Origin: Nocardioides sambongensis | Lineage (GTDB): Bacteria > Actinomycetota > Actinomycetes > Propionibacteriales > Nocardioidaceae | Assembly: GCF_006494815.1 (NCBI RefSeq) | Contig: NZ_CP041091.1 | Location: 1,949,001 to 2,013,000 of the forward strand | Reading direction: 5' to 3' | DNA: 64,000 nt | In this document: in pieces, positions 62,204 to 64,000 of the stretch | Layout: every line of letters starts with the position of its first letter | Position numbering within the stretch: position 1 is the stretch's first letter | Made by a program: the position numbers and the translations under genes | Notes under the pieces: generated by a model | Told to the model about the DNA's origin: nothing | Seen by the model: the letters and a program-made list of their open reading frames with translations, nothing else | Database searches by the model: none

Positions 62204-62647
62204 TCATCGCGCACCCGCCCCGGGCAAGGTGTAGATCGGCATCCGGACCCGCTTGAGCGCCACGATCTGCCCTGCGGACCAGGCCAGCGCCGAGGCCACG
62301 ACGGCCGCTGCGAGCCACCCCCGCGACAGCGTGCCGTCGTCGAGGAGACCGCTGCGGTGCAGCGCCACCAGGACCACCAGGCCGGTCGCCGACTGGGCGG
62401 CATAGGTGATCAGCGCTACGACGAACGACATCGCCGGCATCACGCCCGCGATCATGTTCACCGAGAAGGCGCCGAACGCCAGGATCCCGACCACCAGGGC
62501 CGCGCCCACGAGGGCACCGACGGCGGCCGCCGAACCTCCGAGGACCAGACCGCACAGCGCCAGCACGAGACCCGCACAGCCGCCCGCGGCGGCCCCGTAC
62601 ACCAGCCCGGCGGTGCCGGTGGTGCCTCGGCGGGTCTCGGTCGTCAT
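62204..62647 (-). CDS. four-span membrane protein, AtpI-like
   Basis: 147 residues with four hydrophobic segments (GLVLALCGLVLGGSAAAVGA, VVGILAFGAFSVNMIAGVM, SFVVALITYAAQSATGLVVL, WLAAAVVASALAWSAGQIVAL) and a short basic end. Proteins at this place in actinobacterial atp operons are called ATP synthase subunit I, a weakly conserved assembly factor. The role is inferred from position. Its start overlaps the stop of the WecA-like gene. Confidence 0.75.
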   Translation of the reverse strand: MTTETRRGTTGTAGLVYGAAAGGCAGLVLALCGLVLGGSAAAVGALVGAALVVGILAFGAFSVNMIAGVMPAMSFVVALITYAAQSATGLVVLVALHRSGLLDDGTLSRGWLAAAVVASALAWSAGQIVALKRVRMPIYTLPGAGAR

Positions 62648-63972
62648 GTCGGCGGCCGTTCTTTCGGGGTCTCGATCAACCCTTTCGGGCGTTCGTGAAA
62701 GTTATCACTAGCGGCTCCGGAGAGCCTCATCGGGGCGACGTCGAGGTGGGCCGGCAGGGACATCGCGACCCGCTCCCCCTCCTCCGCGGTGCTGCCCGGA
62801 CCGGCAGGAGCAGCGCTCGGCGACTGCTCCCCCGACTGCTCCTCCGACTGCTCCTCCAGGGTCGGGTGCACGGCGGGCAGCAGGAAGGTGAGCGCGACGG
62901 TCACCGCGGTGGCGACCGCGAGCCCGACCCACAGCCCCGGTCCGGCGAACAGGCTGGCCAGCACGGTCCCGAAGGCGATCAGCCCGGCCCACAGCCACAT
63001 GATCACCACCGCCCGCCGGTGGGAGTGCCCGATCTCGAGCAGCCGGTGGTGCAGGTGCTGCTTGTCCGGTGCGAACGGCGAGCGTCCGGCGCGGGTGCGG
63101 CGGACCACCGCGAGGACCAGGTCCACCAGCGGCACGATCAGGATCAGGATCGGCAGGGCCACCGGGAGCAGCATCGGCAGGAGGCTGGCGCGCACCCCGT
63201 CGGCGCCGCTGGTCAGCACGCCGGGCCCGAACTGGGTGGTCACCGTGATCGCGGTCGAGGAGAGCACCAGCCCGATCAGCATCGAACCGCTGTCCCCCAT
63301 GAAGAGGCGCGCCGGGTGGAAGTTGTGGCCGAGGAATCCGATGCAGGCGCCGGCCAACGCCGCGGAGAGCACCGCCCCGGTGGCTGCCAGGCTCACGTCG
63401 TTCAGCACCAGCAGCGAGTAGCTGAACACGAAGAACGCCATCGCGCTGATCCCGATCACGCCGGCGGCCAGGCCGTCCAGACCGTCGATGAAGTTCACGG
63501 CGTTGACGGTGGTCAGCACGATCAGCGCGGTGAGCAGCGCGCCCTGCGCCGAGTCCAGGGAGAACTGGGACCCGTCGGACTGGAAGAACCAGCTGAACTG
63601 GATGCCGGAGTAGACCAGGTAGCCCACCGCCAGCACCTGACCGCCGAACTTGGTGAGCGCGTCCAGGTCGAAGATGTCGTCGATCACCCCGACCGCACAC
63701 ACCATGGCCCCGGCGATCAGCACCGAGCCGGCGTCCTCGAAGACGAACGGGTTGCTGCGGGAGAGGAACGGGAGCTCACGGGCGACCAGGTAGGCGGCCG
63801 CGAGCCCGCCCATCATGGCCAGGCCGCCCAGGTACGGGATCGGCTCAGCGTGGACGTCGCGATCGCGCACCCTCGCCACCGCGCGGGTGCGCAGTGCGAC
63901 CTCCCGGGCGACCACGGTGAGCAGGTACGTCACCGCCGCCGCGACCAGGAAGACGAGGAGGTACTCCCGCAC
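62644..63972 (-). CDS. WecA-like undecaprenyl-phosphate glycosyl-1-phosphate transferase
   Basis: 442 residues with about eleven spans, of the MraY/WecA family. PIPYLGGLAMMGG, GVIDDIFDLDALTKFGGQ (the D-D-x-x-D metal motif), NFIDGLDGLAAGV (N-x-x-N/D-x-x-D-G), ARLFMGDSGSMLIG and the cytoplasmic PDKQHLHHRLLEIGHS histidine loop are all present. It starts cell-wall polymer or arabinogalactan-type linker synthesis on the lipid carrier. A 60-residue Glu/Pro-rich tail follows the last span. The GTG at 63972 is used. It leads the atp operon as in most actinobacteria. Confidence 0.93.
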   Translation of the reverse strand: MREYLLVFLVAAAVTYLLTVVAREVALRTRAVARVRDRDVHAEPIPYLGGLAMMGGLAAAYLVARELPFLSRSNPFVFEDAGSVLIAGAMVCAVGVIDDIFDLDALTKFGGQVLAVGYLVYSGIQFSWFFQSDGSQFSLDSAQGALLTALIVLTTVNAVNFIDGLDGLAAGVIGISAMAFFVFSYSLLVLNDVSLAATGAVLSAALAGACIGFLGHNFHPARLFMGDSGSMLIGLVLSSTAITVTTQFGPGVLTSGADGVRASLLPMLLPVALPILILIVPLVDLVLAVVRRTRAGRSPFAPDKQHLHHRLLEIGHSHRRAVVIMWLWAGLIAFGTVLASLFAGPGLWVGLAVATAVTVALTFLLPAVHPTLEEQSEEQSGEQSPSAAPAGPGSTAEEGERVAMSLPAHLDVAPMRLSGAASDNFHERPKGLIETPKERPPT

Positions 63973-63978
63973 CGGGCC

Positions 63979-64000
63979 TCACGCCCCTTCCGGCGGTGCG
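63979..64000 (-). CDS. possible C-terminal end of the next gene upstream
   Basis: The last bases read APPEGA then a stop on the minus strand, seven bases before the WecA-like start. The gene lies beyond the window, so it cannot be identified. Confidence 0.3.

Overview
The window is a stretch of chromosome from a very GC-rich actinobacterium, most likely a nocardioid (Nocardioidaceae or a close relative). The evidence is the conserved order dxr-rip1-ispG ... proS ... rimP-nusA ... ylxR-infB-rbfA-truB-ribF ... rpsO-pnp-M16 peptidase-dapB, the mismatch endonuclease NucS, an F-type ATP synthase operon followed by a DUF2550 gene, and many genes whose start codon lies 6-8 bases after a TAnnnT box (leaderless starts). 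I see no rRNA, tRNA, CRISPR array, prophage or transposase.

Layout. 1-1.4 kb: tail of an acetyltransferase, then azlCD (branched-chain amino acid export). 1.8-9.3 kb: dapB, a methyltransferase, a BCCT transporter, an M16 peptidase, pnp and rpsO. 9.4-20.5 kb: membrane protein, ribF, truB, rbfA, infB, ylxR, an inserted Asp-box lipoprotein, nusA, rimP and a DUF4439 lipoprotein. 20.9-29.9 kb: CoA-transferase, proS, GNAT, homocysteine methyltransferase, ispG, rip1, dxr. 29.9-37.1 kb: YjbR-like protein, meaB, thiolase, epimerase, pxpCBA (5-oxoprolinase) and ccr. 37.3-47.7 kb: Scy/FilP-like coiled-coil protein, AI-2E-family permease, EamA exporter, CGNR regulator, HNH (13E12) protein, hydrolase, DUF4189 secreted protein, hydroxyacyl-CoA dehydrogenase, nucS, DUF952 protein, ferritin and a small Cys-rich protein. 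47.7-51 kb: B12-dependent ethylmalonyl-CoA mutase, a STAS protein and a cobalamin adenosyltransferase. 51.1-64 kb: SWIM/SNF2 helicase, DUF2550, atpCDGAHFEB, two small membrane proteins and a WecA-like glycosyltransferase.

Functional theme. Thiolase, 3-hydroxyacyl-CoA dehydrogenase, crotonyl-CoA carboxylase/reductase, epimerase, ethylmalonyl-CoA mutase, its GTPase chaperone MeaB and the adenosyltransferase that makes its cofactor all lie between 30 and 51 kb. Together they are the first half of the ethylmalonyl-CoA pathway for C2 assimilation. A succinyl-CoA:acetate-type CoA-transferase at 21-22 kb could feed acetyl-CoA into it.

Quality warning. At least twelve conserved genes are broken by one base, nearly always a G or C run that is one base short. 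This looks like uncorrected homopolymer error rather than gene decay, so I annotate these as single genes and give the position of each break.
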